The notes under the pieces were generated by a model. It saw only the letters and a program-made list of their open reading frames with translations, was not told the DNA's origin and searched no databases. The translations under genes and the position numbers were made by a program. This document shows positions 40,223-49,069 of a stretch of DNA of 64,000 bases, piece by piece; the stretch's first letter is position 1, and each line of letters opens with the position of its first letter. Origin of the DNA: Erwinia billingiae Eb661 (GTDB lineage Bacteria; Pseudomonadota; Gammaproteobacteria; Enterobacterales; Enterobacteriaceae); NCBI RefSeq assembly GCF_000196615.1, contig NC_014306.1, positions 992,001 to 1,056,000 on the forward strand, written 5' to 3'.

Positions 40223-40940
40223 TCAGGTGCAGAAATATTATGGCGAGAACCACGTGCTGAAAGGCGTGGATCTCGATATCGATATGGGGCAAGTGATCTC
40301 CATTATCGGCCGCAGCGGCTCGGGAAAAAGTACCTTGCTGCGCTGTATGAACGGACTGGAAGGCTATCAGGAAGGCAGCATCAAGCTGGGTGGCATGACC
40401 ATCACCAACCGCGATTCACAGGCGCGTGAAATCAGCAGTTCAATCGGCATGGTGTTCCAGAACTTCAACCTGTTCCCGCATATGACCGCGCTGGAAAACG
40501 TGATGCTGGCCCCGCGCCGCGTATTGAAAAAGAGCGAAGCGGAATGCCGCGCGCTGGCCGCCCAGATGCTGGAAAAAGTCGGCCTGGGCGACCGTATGGA
40601 TTACTTCCCGGCCAACCTGTCCGGCGGACAGCAGCAGCGCGTGGCGATTGCCCGTGCGCTGGCCATGACGCCAAAAGTGCTGCTGTGTGATGAAATTACC
40701 TCGGCGCTGGATCCGGAGCTGGTGGGCGAAGTGCTGAAGGTGCTGGAGCAGTTAGCCAAAGAAGGCATGACCTTAATCCTGGTGACCCACGAAATGAACT
40801 TTGCCCGTGAAGTGGGCGACCGCGTGGTGTTTATGCATCAGGGGCGGGTCTGGGAGCAGGGCGACAGCAAAAGCCTGTTCGCCAATCCGCAGACGCAGGA
40901 ACTTAAACAATTTATCTCCTCGGTGCGTGGCTTAAGTTAA
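40203..40940 (+). CDS. ABC importer ATPase (polar amino acid type)
   Basis: 245-residue GlnQ-like ATPase with Walker A GRSGSGKST, Q-loop MVFQNFNLFPHM, signature LSGGQQQR, Walker B VLLCDEITSALD and switch H in LVTHEMNF. The glutamate after Walker B is intact, so it should be active. Coupled by overlap to permease 2; the aminotransferase gene follows 33 bp later. Confidence 0.9.
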   Translation: MPLITINQVQKYYGENHVLKGVDLDIDMGQVISIIGRSGSGKSTLLRCMNGLEGYQEGSIKLGGMTITNRDSQAREISSSIGMVFQNFNLFPHMTALENVMLAPRRVLKKSEAECRALAAQMLEKVGLGDRMDYFPANLSGGQQQRVAIARALAMTPKVLLCDEITSALDPELVGEVLKVLEQLAKEGMTLILVTHEMNFAREVGDRVVFMHQGRVWEQGDSKSLFANPQTQELKQFISSVRGLS

Positions 40941-40973
40941 CCGCGCCGGTTCAGACCAAAAAGGAAAGAGCAG

Positions 40974-42212
40974 ATGGATATCACCAAATACCCACAGATT
41001 AACCCGCCACAACGCCTGTTGATGGGGCCGGGACCAATCAATGCCGATCCGCGCGTGCTGCGCGCGATGTCCAGCCAGCTGCTGGGACAGTACGATCCGG
41101 CGATGACCCATTACATGAATGAAGTGATGGAACTGTATCGCGGCGTGTTTCGTACCGAAAACAAATGGACCCTGCTGATCGACGGCACCTCACGGGCCGG
41201 GATCGAAGCGATCCTGCTGTCGGCAATCCGCCCTGGCGATAAGGTGCTGGTGCCGGTGTTTGGCCGCTTTGGCCATCTGCTGTGTGAGATCGCCCGTCGC
41301 TGCCGGGCAGAAGTGCACACCATTGAAGTGCCATGGGGTGAAGTCTTCACGCCGGATCAGATCGAAGACGCGATCAAAAAAGTGAAACCGCGCCTGCTGC
41401 TGACCGTGCAGGGCGATACCTCGACCACCATGCTGCAACCGCTGGAAGAGCTGGGCGCGATCTGTAAAAAATACGGCGTGCTGTTCTACACCGATGCCAC
41501 GGCGTCGTTTGCCGGTAACGCGCTGGAAACCGATGCCTGGGGACTGGATGCGGTCTCTGCGGGCATGCAGAAGTGTCTTGGCGGCCCTTCGGGCACCTCG
41601 CCAGTGACCTTAAGCGCGGAGATGGAAGCGGCGATCCGCAAGCGCAAATGCGTTGAGGAAGGCATTCGTACCGCGGCCCATCAGGACGGCGATGACGAGA
41701 TGATCTACTCAAACTATTTCGATCTTGGGATGATCATGGATTACTGGGGACCGGAGCGGTTAAACCACCACACCGAAGCCACCAGCGCGCTGTTCGGTGC
41801 GCGTGAGTGCGCGCGTCTGATCCTGCAGGAAGGCCTCGATAACGGCATCGCCCGCCACAAGCTGCATGGCGATGCGATGCTGAAAGGCATTCAGGGGATG
41901 GGCCTCGCCACCTTCGGCAACCTGAAACACAAAATGAACAACGTGCTGGGCGTGGTGATCCCGGAAGGTATCAACGGCGACCAGGCGCGTAAGCTGATGC
42001 TGGAAGACTTCGGCATCGAGATCGGCACCTCGTTTGGTCCGCTGCACGGCAAAGTCTGGCGCATTGGCACCATGGGCTACAACGCGCGTAAAGACTGCGT
42101 GATGCAAACCCTCAGCGCGCTGGAGTCGGTACTGACGCATCTGGGCTACAAAACCCCGCAGGGCGCGGCGATGCAGTCCGCCTGGGATCATTACGCCAAC
42201 GGGAGCAACTGA
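40974..42212 (+). CDS. hpxJ: (S)-ureidoglycine-glyoxylate aminotransferase
   Basis: Class V PLP aminotransferase of the PucG/UGXT group, 412 residues. It moves the amino group of ureidoglycine to glyoxylate, making oxalurate and glycine. The N-terminal PPQRLLMGPGPINADPRVLRAM is the AGXT-like start, and the PLP lysine is K200 in VSAGMQKCLGGPSGTSPV. The nearby allantoate hydrolase, OHCU decarboxylase and oxamate hydrolase genes make the ureidoglycine role far more likely than serine- or alanine-glyoxylate transfer. Confidence 0.9.
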   Translation: MDITKYPQINPPQRLLMGPGPINADPRVLRAMSSQLLGQYDPAMTHYMNEVMELYRGVFRTENKWTLLIDGTSRAGIEAILLSAIRPGDKVLVPVFGRFGHLLCEIARRCRAEVHTIEVPWGEVFTPDQIEDAIKKVKPRLLLTVQGDTSTTMLQPLEELGAICKKYGVLFYTDATASFAGNALETDAWGLDAVSAGMQKCLGGPSGTSPVTLSAEMEAAIRKRKCVEEGIRTAAHQDGDDEMIYSNYFDLGMIMDYWGPERLNHHTEATSALFGARECARLILQEGLDNGIARHKLHGDAMLKGIQGMGLATFGNLKHKMNNVLGVVIPEGINGDQARKLMLEDFGIEIGTSFGPLHGKVWRIGTMGYNARKDCVMQTLSALESVLTHLGYKTPQGAAMQSAWDHYANGSN

Positions 42213-43480
42213 TGAGCGACGGCCTGATGAATGCCGCCAGTGCGGCGCAGGCGGCCGCCCGGGTGATGGCGCGTTGCGATCGGCTGGCGGAGATCAGCGA
42301 AACGCCCGGCATGCTGACGCGCGTTTACCTGTCACCCGAGCATATGCAGGCCAATGCGCTGGTGGGCGAGTGGATGCGCGAAGCCGGGATGCGCGTCTGG
42401 CAGGATAGCGTCGGCAATATCTGCGGACGCTACGAAGGGCTGGAAACCGGCGCGCAGGCGCTGCTGCTGGGATCGCACCTCGATACCGTACGCAATGCGG
42501 GCCGCTATGACGGCATGCTGGGCGTCCTGACCGCCATCGAAACCGTGCAGGCGCTGCATCAACAGCAGCAACGTCTGCCGCTGGCGATTGAAATCGTCGG
42601 CTTTGGCGATGAAGAAGGCACCCGTTTCGGCATCACCCTGCTCGGCAGCCGTGGCATTACCGGCACCTGGCCGGAAAGCTGGGTCACCCATCCGGATGGC
42701 AACAGCATTACCGTCGCCCAGGCGATGGCCGATATCGGGCTGGACGGTGAACAAATCCAGCAGGCGGCCCGCGATGTCAGCGAGATTGTCGCCTATCTGG
42801 AACTGCATATTGAACAGGGACCCTGTCTGGAGCAGGAAGACCTGGCGCTGGGCGTGGTCACGGCGATCAACGGTGCCCGGCGTCTGAACTGCCAGTTTGT
42901 CGGCGAAGCCGGTCATGCCGGCACGGTGCCGATGTCGCACCGCAAAGACGCGCTGGCGGCGGCGGCCGAATGGATGGTGTTTATCGAGCAGACCACGCCG
43001 AAACACAGCCCTCAGCTGGTGGCGACGGTGGGCACGCTTCAGTGTTCACCTGGCGCGGTAAACGTGATTCCGGGCGACGTTGCCCTGACGCTGGATGTGC
43101 GTGGGCCGGAAGATCTGCCGCTGGCGGAACTGCTGTCCGATCTGCTGACCCAGGCTGAAGCCATTGCGCTGCGCCGTGGGCTGACCTTCAGCGCCGAAGA
43201 GTATTATCATATCCCGGCGACGCGCTGTGATGATGGCCTGCAGGCGGCGTTAAGCCGCGCCGTTTCGGGCGTGCAGGGCCGTAGCATCTCATTACCGAGC
43301 GGCGCAGGGCACGACGCCATCGCCATTGCCGAGCGCTGGCCGGTGGGCATGCTGTTCGTCCGTAACGATCGCGGCATCAGCCATCATCCCGCCGAAGCGG
43401 TGATGGAAAAGGATGTGGCGCAGGCGATTCAGGCGTATACCCGGGTGGTGTTTGACGTGGCGTCGGGAGGCGTGAAATGA
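42212..43480 (+). CDS. hpxK: Allantoate amidohydrolase (M20-type)
   Basis: 422-residue binuclear metal hydrolase of the AllC/UreidoAH family that turns allantoate into ureidoglycine, ammonia and CO2. Metal ligands are in GSHLDTVRNAGRYDGMLGVL, GFGDEEGTRFG and ELHIEQGP, with the C-terminal histidine in GAGHDAIAIAERWPVGMLFVRN and RGISHHPAEAV. The start shares one base with the aminotransferase stop (TGATG). N-carbamoyl amino acid hydrolases have the same motifs, but the pathway context supports allantoate. Confidence 0.9.
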   Translation: MSDGLMNAASAAQAAARVMARCDRLAEISETPGMLTRVYLSPEHMQANALVGEWMREAGMRVWQDSVGNICGRYEGLETGAQALLLGSHLDTVRNAGRYDGMLGVLTAIETVQALHQQQQRLPLAIEIVGFGDEEGTRFGITLLGSRGITGTWPESWVTHPDGNSITVAQAMADIGLDGEQIQQAARDVSEIVAYLELHIEQGPCLEQEDLALGVVTAINGARRLNCQFVGEAGHAGTVPMSHRKDALAAAAEWMVFIEQTTPKHSPQLVATVGTLQCSPGAVNVIPGDVALTLDVRGPEDLPLAELLSDLLTQAEAIALRRGLTFSAEEYYHIPATRCDDGLQAALSRAVSGVQGRSISLPSGAGHDAIAIAERWPVGMLFVRNDRGISHHPAEAVMEKDVAQAIQAYTRVVFDVASGGVK

Positions 43481-43971
43481 GCCTTGAACAGTTTAATCAG
43501 GCCCCGGCGGCGGACGCGAAGCAGCAGATTGCGCACTGCGTTGCGATTGCCGACTGGTCTGAGGCACTGGTGGCCGCCAGACCATTTGCGTCACTGGCAT
43601 CGCTGCTGACCACCGCTAATGCACTGGCCGGAGAGTGGGACGCGCAGGCGCTCAACCAGGCGCTGTCCGCCCATCCCCGCATTGGTGAAAAAGCGCAGGG
43701 AACAGGCAAAGAAGCCACGCTTTCCCGTGGCGAGCAGTCGAGCGTTAACGCAGACGATCTGGCGCTTAAACAGGCCCTTCAGGCGGGCAATGCCGCCTAC
43801 GAAGAACAATTTGGCCGGGTCTTTTTGATCCGTGCGAAAGGCCGCAGCGGCGAAGAGATGCTCTCAGAGCTGGTCCGGCGGCTGGCGAACGATCCGCAGC
43901 AGGAGCAGCAGGAAGCCCTGCAGCAACTGCGTGAAATTACGCTGCTGCGTTTGAAGGAGACTTTTGCATGA
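43477..43971 (+). CDS. hpxQ: OHCU decarboxylase
   Basis: Decarboxylates 2-oxo-4-hydroxy-4-carboxy-5-ureidoimidazoline to S-allantoin. 164 residues, all helical; the active-site histidine and partners lie in LSAHPRIGEKA, followed by EEQFGRVFLIRAKGRSGEEMLSELVRRLAND, both family signatures. It has 4-bp overlaps with hpxK and hpxT. In Klebsiella the Q and T genes are in a different operon (hpxPQT), so their fusion to the importer-J-K operon here is a rearrangement. Confidence 0.93.
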   Translation: MSLEQFNQAPAADAKQQIAHCVAIADWSEALVAARPFASLASLLTTANALAGEWDAQALNQALSAHPRIGEKAQGTGKEATLSRGEQSSVNADDLALKQALQAGNAAYEEQFGRVFLIRAKGRSGEEMLSELVRRLANDPQQEQQEALQQLREITLLRLKETFA

Positions 43972-44303
43972 ACACCATTACCACGCATGTGCTGGACACC
44001 GCCGTAGGCAAACCGGCCACCGGCGTGTCGATTTCACTGGAGCAGCACGGCAGCAACGGCTGGCAGCCGGTCAGCAAAGGCAGTACCGATGCTGACGGCC
44101 GTATCAAGGATTTAACCCCGCAAGGTCTGGGCGCGGGCCAGTATCGGCTGGTGGCCGACCTCGCCAGCTTCTTTGCCGCCAGCGGGCGCGAAACGCTGTA
44201 TGCCAGCGCGCAAATTGACTTCGTATTGCCCGAACAGGGCGGGCATTACCATCTGCCTTTCCTGATTTCACCCTGGTCGTGGTCCACTTACCGCGGTAGC
44301 TGA
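43968..44303 (+). CDS. hpxT: 5-hydroxyisourate hydrolase (transthyretin-like)
   Basis: Hydrolyses 5-hydroxyisourate, the urate oxidase product, to OHCU. 111 residues with HVLDTAVGKPATGVSISL near the start and the diagnostic C-terminal tetrapeptide YRGS, which separates the enzyme from true transthyretin. There is no signal peptide, so it is cytoplasmic, unlike the periplasmic HiuH of E. coli. Last gene of the eight-gene operon. Confidence 0.95.
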   Translation: MNTITTHVLDTAVGKPATGVSISLEQHGSNGWQPVSKGSTDADGRIKDLTPQGLGAGQYRLVADLASFFAASGRETLYASAQIDFVLPEQGGHYHLPFLISPWSWSTYRGS

Positions 44304-44329
44304 GTTAGCACGCGTTACCCGCGTACCGC

Positions 44330-45097
44330 TTACAGGCTAAAGGCGTCGGCATCGCGCCATGCGGGGAATCTCTCGCGGTATTCGCGCAGGTTCTCCAGCG
44401 ACAGCTCGGCATTCAGAATGGCTGGCTGATGGGCTTCGCCGGCCGACAGGATTTCACCCTGTGGGCTGATAATCCGGCTGTCGCCGCTGTACTGATGGTT
44501 ATTGCCATCGGTGCCGACGCGATTGCATCCGGCGATATACGCCTGGTTTTCAATTGCGCGCGCCAGCAGCAACGCCTGCCAGTGCGCGGCACGCGGAGCA
44601 GGCCAGTTGGCGACGTACAGCGCTAGGTCATAATCGTTGCTGTTGCGGGAAAACACCGGGAAACGCAGGTCGTAGCAAACCTGCGGCAGAATACGCCAGC
44701 CGCGCCATTCAATGATTTCACGGCGATCGCCGGCCAGATAGTGATGATGTTCATCGGCCATGCGGAACAGGTGGCGTTTATCGTAATGGTGAACCTTGCC
44801 TTCCGGCTCAACCAGCAGGAAGCGATTCACCGCGCCCTTTTCAGTCTGAATCGCCGCGCTGCCGCCGACCATGGCCTTGGTGGCTTTCGCCTTCGCCTGC
44901 AGCCATTCGATCACCCGCGCCTGCGGCAGCGAGCTTTTGGCCGCTTCCATCGCGAAGCCGGTGGTGAACATTTCCGGCAGGATAATCAGATCCTTGCCCT
45001 GCAGATCCGCTAACAGGGTGTCGAAAAAGGCGAGGTTCGCTTCGCCATCCATCCACACCAGCGGTTGCTGTAATACCGTCAGGTTTAAAGTTGACAC
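44330..45097 (-). CDS. yafV: Omega-amidase (nitrilase family)
   Basis: Hydrolyses alpha-ketoglutaramate and similar 2-oxo amides. The nitrilase triad is intact: Glu in IILPEMFTTGF, Lys in HHYDKRHLF and Cys in LPQVCYDLRFPVF. The start is GTG at 45097 (STLNLTVLQQPLVWMDG), matching E. coli; the longer frame upstream is out of family. The start lies 13 bp inside the end of the methionine-aminotransferase gene, so the two are coupled: the transaminase produces keto-glutaramate from glutamine and this enzyme removes it. Confidence 0.92.
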   Translation of the reverse strand: MSTLNLTVLQQPLVWMDGEANLAFFDTLLADLQGKDLIILPEMFTTGFAMEAAKSSLPQARVIEWLQAKAKATKAMVGGSAAIQTEKGAVNRFLLVEPEGKVHHYDKRHLFRMADEHHHYLAGDRREIIEWRGWRILPQVCYDLRFPVFSRNSNDYDLALYVANWPAPRAAHWQALLLARAIENQAYIAGCNRVGTDGNNHQYSGDSRIISPQGEILSAGEAHQPAILNAELSLENLREYRERFPAWRDADAFSL

Positions 45098-46245
45098 AGG
45101 CGCTCCGCAGCAGCAATCAGCGTGGCTTCCTGTTTGGCGAAGCACAGGCGGATCAGTTTATGGGGGAAGGCATCCGCACAGAACACCGACAGCGGAATGG
45201 CGGCGACGCCCACTTCCTTCGTCAGCCACTGACAGAATTCGACGTCGTTGAGGTCTGAGACCGCACTGTAATCGGCCAGCAGGAAATAGGTGCCTTCACA
45301 CGGCAGCACTTCCAGGCGGCTTTTGGCCAGCGCCTGCACGAACACATCGCGGCGGGCACGATAGAAATCCGGCAGCTCGCGGTAATGCTCAGGCTCTGCG
45401 GTCAGCATATCGGCGATCGCCAGCTGCGCCGGGGTGTTCACCGAGAACGTCAGGTACTGATGCACCTTACGTACTTCCGCCGTCAGCGCCGCCGGGGCCA
45501 CGCAGTAACCCACTTTCCAGCCGGTCATATGGAAGGTCTTACCGAATGACGACACGGCAATCGCCCGCTCGCGCAGCTCGGCATGCGCCAGCACGCTGGC
45601 ATGACCGTTCGGATCGAAGCAGATGTGCTCATACACTTCGTCACTCAGCACATAGATTTCCTGCGCTTTTACCGCCTGCCACAGCGACTCAAAATCGCTT
45701 TTCTGCCAGACGGTGGCGGAAGGGTTGTGCGGCGTATTCAGGATCACCAGTCGGGTGCGTGGTGACAGCAGGGCAGAGAACGCCTGCCAGTCGACGCGGA
45801 ATGCCGGCGGCTGCAGCGCAATGCGTTTCATCACGCCACCGGCCAGCGTCACCGCCGGGGCATAGCTATCATAGCTTGGGTCGAAACAGATCACTTCATC
45901 ACCCGGACGCACCAGCGCGGTGATCGCCGCATACAGCGCTTCGGTTGCGCCAGAGGTCACCGTCACTTCACTGTTGCTGTCAGGCTGGTAGCCATACAGC
46001 TCGGCGGTTTTGGCCGCAATGGCATCACGCAGCGGCTGGACGCCGGTCATCGGCGCATACTGATTCGCACCCTGGCTGACATGGTGTGCCAGGCGGGCTT
46101 TCAGATAGTCCGGGCCGTCGAAATCAGGGAAACCCTGCGACAGATTGATGGCGTTATGCTGCTGCGCCAGGGCGCTCATTTGCGTGAAGATGGTGGTGCC
46201 CAGAGCAGGCAGTTTGCTCTCGGGAACGCGTGGTGTCTGGCTCAT
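45085..46245 (-). CDS. ybdL: Methionine/glutamine-type aminotransferase
   Basis: 386-residue fold-type I PLP enzyme of the kynurenine/glutamine transaminase group; YbdL prefers methionine. PLP lysine in SSFGKTFHMTGWKVGY, with LNTPHNPSATVW and SLSQGFPDF-like (NLSQGFPDFDGPD) segments. Here it lies divergent from mtnBCD across a MetJ operator, so it very likely performs the last salvage step, 2-oxo-4-methylthiobutyrate to methionine (MtnE role). Coupled to the omega-amidase yafV. Confidence 0.88.
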   Translation of the reverse strand: MSQTPRVPESKLPALGTTIFTQMSALAQQHNAINLSQGFPDFDGPDYLKARLAHHVSQGANQYAPMTGVQPLRDAIAAKTAELYGYQPDSNSEVTVTSGATEALYAAITALVRPGDEVICFDPSYDSYAPAVTLAGGVMKRIALQPPAFRVDWQAFSALLSPRTRLVILNTPHNPSATVWQKSDFESLWQAVKAQEIYVLSDEVYEHICFDPNGHASVLAHAELRERAIAVSSFGKTFHMTGWKVGYCVAPAALTAEVRKVHQYLTFSVNTPAQLAIADMLTAEPEHYRELPDFYRARRDVFVQALAKSRLEVLPCEGTYFLLADYSAVSDLNDVEFCQWLTKEVGVAAIPLSVFCADAFPHKLIRLCFAKQEATLIAAAERLCQL

Positions 46246-46332
46246 GAATGTTAACCCTTGAATAACGGTTTTTATGATGTGTTAACCCTGTGTTGCTGCC
46301 ACTATAGCGTCGATGCTACTATTTGGCAATCG

Positions 46333-46348
46333 AGACGCTTAGACGTCT
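46333..46348. promoter_or_regulatory. MetJ operator between ybdL and mtnB
   Basis: Two adjoining 8-bp met boxes, AGACGCTT (46333-46340) and a perfect AGACGTCT (46341-46348), sit in the 150-bp divergent promoter region. MetJ-SAM would repress both ybdL-yafV and mtnBCD when methionine is plentiful. Confidence 0.82.
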
Positions 46349-46395
46349 AAATGCCACTAAAAGGCCGGAAAATAACCGGCTCTATAAGGAAAGGT

Positions 46396-47010
46396 ATGAG
46401 CATAACCCCGCAGTTGGATCAGTTGGTGGCAGCCTGCCACTGGATCGGTGCAAAAGGGTGGGCACCGGCAACCGGCGGCAATATGTCGGTGCGTCAGGAC
46501 CGTGAATACTGCCTGCTGAGTGAATCGGGCAAAGATAAAGGCGCGTTGACGCGTGACGACTTTATCCAGGTGGATATCGCCAGCAATCAGGTGCCATCAG
46601 GGCGTAAACCGTCGGCGGAAACCGGGCTTCATACCTTAATCTATCGCCTGTTTCCTGAGGCCGGCGCCGTGCTGCATACCCATACCGTCAACGCCACGGT
46701 ACTTTCCCGGGTTGAGAAGGGCACCGCATTAGTGTTGCAGGGCTATGAAATGCAGAAAACCCTCGCCGGGCAGACCTCGCACCTTGATGCCGTGCCGATT
46801 GCGCTGTTCGATAACGATCAGGATATTGATGCTCTGGCGGTGCGGATTGCGCAGTTTGCCGAACAGACGCCGCTGCGTTACGGCTTTTTACTGCGTGGCC
46901 ACGGGCTGACCTGCTGGGGAAAGGATGTCAATGAAGCACGTCGCCATCTTGAAGGTCTGGAATTCCTGTTCCAGTGTGAATTACAACGTCGTGTGCTGGA
47001 GGCCAAATGA
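46396..47010 (+). CDS. mtnB: Methylthioribulose-1-phosphate dehydratase
   Basis: Zinc enzyme of the class II aldolase fold in methionine salvage. 204 residues from the ATG at 46396, where AAGG is well placed; the frame upstream runs through the MetJ site and was rejected. Zinc histidines are in [14 protein letters not shown] and [11 protein letters not shown], and the substrate loop in [11 protein letters not shown]. Overlaps mtnC by 4 bp. Confidence 0.93.
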   Translation: MSITPQLDQLVAACHWIGAKGWAPATGGNMSVRQDREYCLLSESGKDKGALTRDDFIQVDIASNQVPSGRKPSAETGLHTLIYRLFPEAGAVLHTHTVNATVLSRVEKGTALVLQGYEMQKTLAGQTSHLDAVPIALFDNDQDIDALAVRIAQFAEQTPLRYGFLLRGHGLTCWGKDVNEARRHLEGLEFLFQCELQRRVLEAK

Positions 47011-47696
47011 TCCGCGCGATTATCACCGATATTGAAGGAACGACCAGCGATATTCGCTTTGTTCATAACGTCTTGTTCCCCTATGCCCGCGAGAATCTGC
47101 CGGCATTTATCACCGCGTTCCAGCACCGCGAAGACGTGGCGCAAGCCTTAACCGATCTGCGTGCCGAACTGGCTCAGCCGCAGGCCACGGTCGATGAACT
47201 GATCGCCGCGCTGTTTGGCTTTATGGATGAAGACCGGAAGTCCACGGCGTTGAAGGCCCTCCAGGGCATGGTCTGGCACGATGGCTACGTCAGCGGCAGC
47301 TTCACTGGCCACCTGTACCCGGACGTATTGCCCGCCCTGGAAAAATGGAAGCAGCAAGACGTTGATCTCTATATTTATTCCTCAGGCTCGGTTGCCGCGC
47401 AGAAATTATTATTTGGCTACAGCGATGAGGGTGATATCACTAGCTTATTCAGCGGCTATTTTGATACCCATGTTGGCGCCAAGCGTGACGTGCAGTCTTA
47501 CCGCAATATCGCGGCAGAGATTGGCCTGCCAGCGCATGAGCTGCTGTTTTTGTCCGATATACACCAGGAGCTGGATGCCGCACAGGACGCGGGCTGGAAC
47601 ACCGTGCAGTTACTACGCGGCGAAGCGGATGCCGAAAGCCGCCATCGTCAGGTAAACCGTTTTGATCAGATCAACCTGGAGCTGTTTTCCTCATGA
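47007..47696 (+). CDS. mtnC: Enolase-phosphatase E1
   Basis: Bifunctional HAD enzyme: enolises 2,3-diketo-5-methylthiopentyl-1-phosphate and then dephosphorylates it to acireductone. 229 residues with the nucleophile motif [11 protein letters not shown] at the N-terminus, [15 protein letters not shown] as motif II and [17 protein letters not shown] as the acidic motif. 4-bp overlaps on both sides. Confidence 0.94.
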   Translation: MIRAIITDIEGTTSDIRFVHNVLFPYARENLPAFITAFQHREDVAQALTDLRAELAQPQATVDELIAALFGFMDEDRKSTALKALQGMVWHDGYVSGSFTGHLYPDVLPALEKWKQQDVDLYIYSSGSVAAQKLLFGYSDEGDITSLFSGYFDTHVGAKRDVQSYRNIAAEIGLPAHELLFLSDIHQELDAAQDAGWNTVQLLRGEADAESRHRQVNRFDQINLELFSS

Positions 47697-48235
47697 GTGC
47701 ACTGACTATTTTTACTGACAGCGAAGCGACCACCCCCGTGTGGCACAGCACCGATGCTGAAGAGATCCGCCAGCGGCTGAACGCTAAAGACGTGCGTTTC
47801 GAGCGCTGGGAAGCCGACCGCGATCTGGGCGAAAACCCGGCAGCGGAAACGGTGATTAACGCCTATCAACACGCCATCGACAAGCTGGTGGCTGAAAAGG
47901 GCTATCAGAGCTGGGACGTGATCAGCATGCGTGCCGACAATCCACAGAAAGAGGTTCTGCGCGGCAAGTTTCTGTCCGAGCATACGCATGGCGAAGATGA
48001 AGTGCGTTTCTTTGTTGAAGGCGCGGGCTTGTTCTGTCTGCATCTGGATGGGCACATTTATCAGATCCTTTGCGAGAAGAACGATCTGATTTCCGTGCCC
48101 GCCGGCACGCCGCACTGGTTTGATATGGGGTCATCCCCGCATTTCACCGCCATCCGTATTTTCGATAATCAGGAAGGGTGGATCGCCAATTTCACCGGCG
48201 ACACCATCGCGGATGCCTATCCGCGTCTGCCTTAA
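47693..48235 (+). CDS. mtnD: Acireductone dioxygenase
   Basis: Cupin dioxygenase converting acireductone to 2-oxo-4-methylthiobutyrate and formate (Fe form), the substrate of the adjacent aminotransferase. 180 residues; metal ligands in [15 protein letters not shown] (two His and Glu) and the His of [11 protein letters not shown]. Last gene of mtnBCD. Confidence 0.95.
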   Translation: MSALTIFTDSEATTPVWHSTDAEEIRQRLNAKDVRFERWEADRDLGENPAAETVINAYQHAIDKLVAEKGYQSWDVISMRADNPQKEVLRGKFLSEHTHGEDEVRFFVEGAGLFCLHLDGHIYQILCEKNDLISVPAGTPHWFDMGSSPHFTAIRIFDNQEGWIANFTGDTIADAYPRLP

Positions 48236-48281
48236 CTCACGGTAGGTAAAGAAAAGGGGCGAAAGCGGTTTTCGCCTCCTG

Positions 48282-48298
48282 AGCCCCGTTCAGGGGCT
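48282..48298. terminator. Hairpin between mtnD and the antitoxin gene
   Basis: AGCCCC (48282-48287) pairs with GGGGCT (48293-48298) in the 65-bp gap between convergent genes; a second small hairpin (GCGAAAGC/TTTTCGC region) lies just before. Neither has a clean T-run; a bidirectional role is likely. Confidence 0.45.
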
Positions 48299-48300
48299 TA

Positions 48301-48645
48301 CTATTTATCAGCCTGTTCAGCGAAGGCAGAAAGCCCATTGCGATCCAGCGTGTTGAGTGTCCGCAGAGCTGCGCCATTTGGTTTTTTCTCGCCACGCTCC
48401 CACTTAGATACACTCTCAACAGACATATTCACAATCTCTGCCAGAAAAGCCTGGCTCAGGCCAAGACGATCCCGCATTTCTTTAATGTCCGCGCCGGTCA
48501 TCGCCTGTACTTTCCACATCTTCCCGCGCAATTCCTGGGCCCTGGCACGGGCATCGGCACGCTTTACCGCGTCATCTGAAAACGCGCCCACTTTATTGAG
48601 GCTGTGAGCCAATTCCTGCAGATCCTTCAGATGGTTTACCATCAC
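48301..48645 (-). CDS. HigA-type antitoxin (XRE helix-turn-helix)
   Basis: 114 residues. A C-terminal helix-turn-helix (about 50-105) contains IKEMRDRLGLSQAFLAEIVNMSVESVSKWERGEKKPNGAALRTL. The N-terminal helical arm (about 1-45), with LQELAHSLNKVGAFSDDAVKRADARARAQEL, probably wraps the toxin. It starts 53 bp inside the toxin gene, so the pair is tightly coupled with the toxin first, the HigBA order. The HTH probably binds the palindrome at 49070-49099. Confidence 0.85.
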   Translation of the reverse strand: MMVNHLKDLQELAHSLNKVGAFSDDAVKRADARARAQELRGKMWKVQAMTGADIKEMRDRLGLSQAFLAEIVNMSVESVSKWERGEKKPNGAALRTLNTLDRNGLSAFAEQADK

Positions 48646-49021
48646 ATTTTACCTCACGGAATATTTTACTTTTTACAGCGTCTTCGAGATTTTTATCAGT
48701 CATGGCCAGCATCTCTGTTGCAGCATCACGATAGCCTTGTAATTCCGCATCAGATATCTCTTTCTGGCCACCTTTTGGAAGGCCCTTTTTTGTCCATCCG
48801 TTCACAAAAAAAAGGTGCTTACCTGATTTATAAGCGACAACTGTTCGCGCTCCGCCGCTTTTTCCTGCGGCCAAAGGGAGGCGTTTTTTAAACACGTTAC
48901 CCCCAAGATCGGCGTCGTAAAGACCGGATATGATTTCCTGTGCTGCTATGCAAAGCCTGGCATCATCGATGCCTTCCTTTTTGAGATTCCTTTCAAAAAT
49001 CTTCGTCACATAAACGGTCAT
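48593..49021 (-). CDS. RelE/HigB-like toxin
   Basis: 142 residues of the RelE-like PF06296 type. It reads VYVTKIFERNLKKEGIDDARLCIAAQEI, then GGNVFKKRLPLAAGKSGGARTVVAYKSGKHLFFVNGW and EISDAELQGYRDAATEML, a pattern typical of ribosome-dependent mRNA endonuclease toxins. The last 17 residues overlap the antitoxin gene. The two genes appear intact, so the module should be functional. Confidence 0.85.
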   Translation of the reverse strand: MTVYVTKIFERNLKKEGIDDARLCIAAQEIISGLYDADLGGNVFKKRLPLAAGKSGGARTVVAYKSGKHLFFVNGWTKKGLPKGGQKEISDAELQGYRDAATEMLAMTDKNLEDAVKSKIFREVKCDGKPSEGSAGIGSQPQ

Positions 49022-49069
49022 TCTAAGCTTCCATGTTCATTCGACAGAGTGTCCGTGAACTGCTAATTG

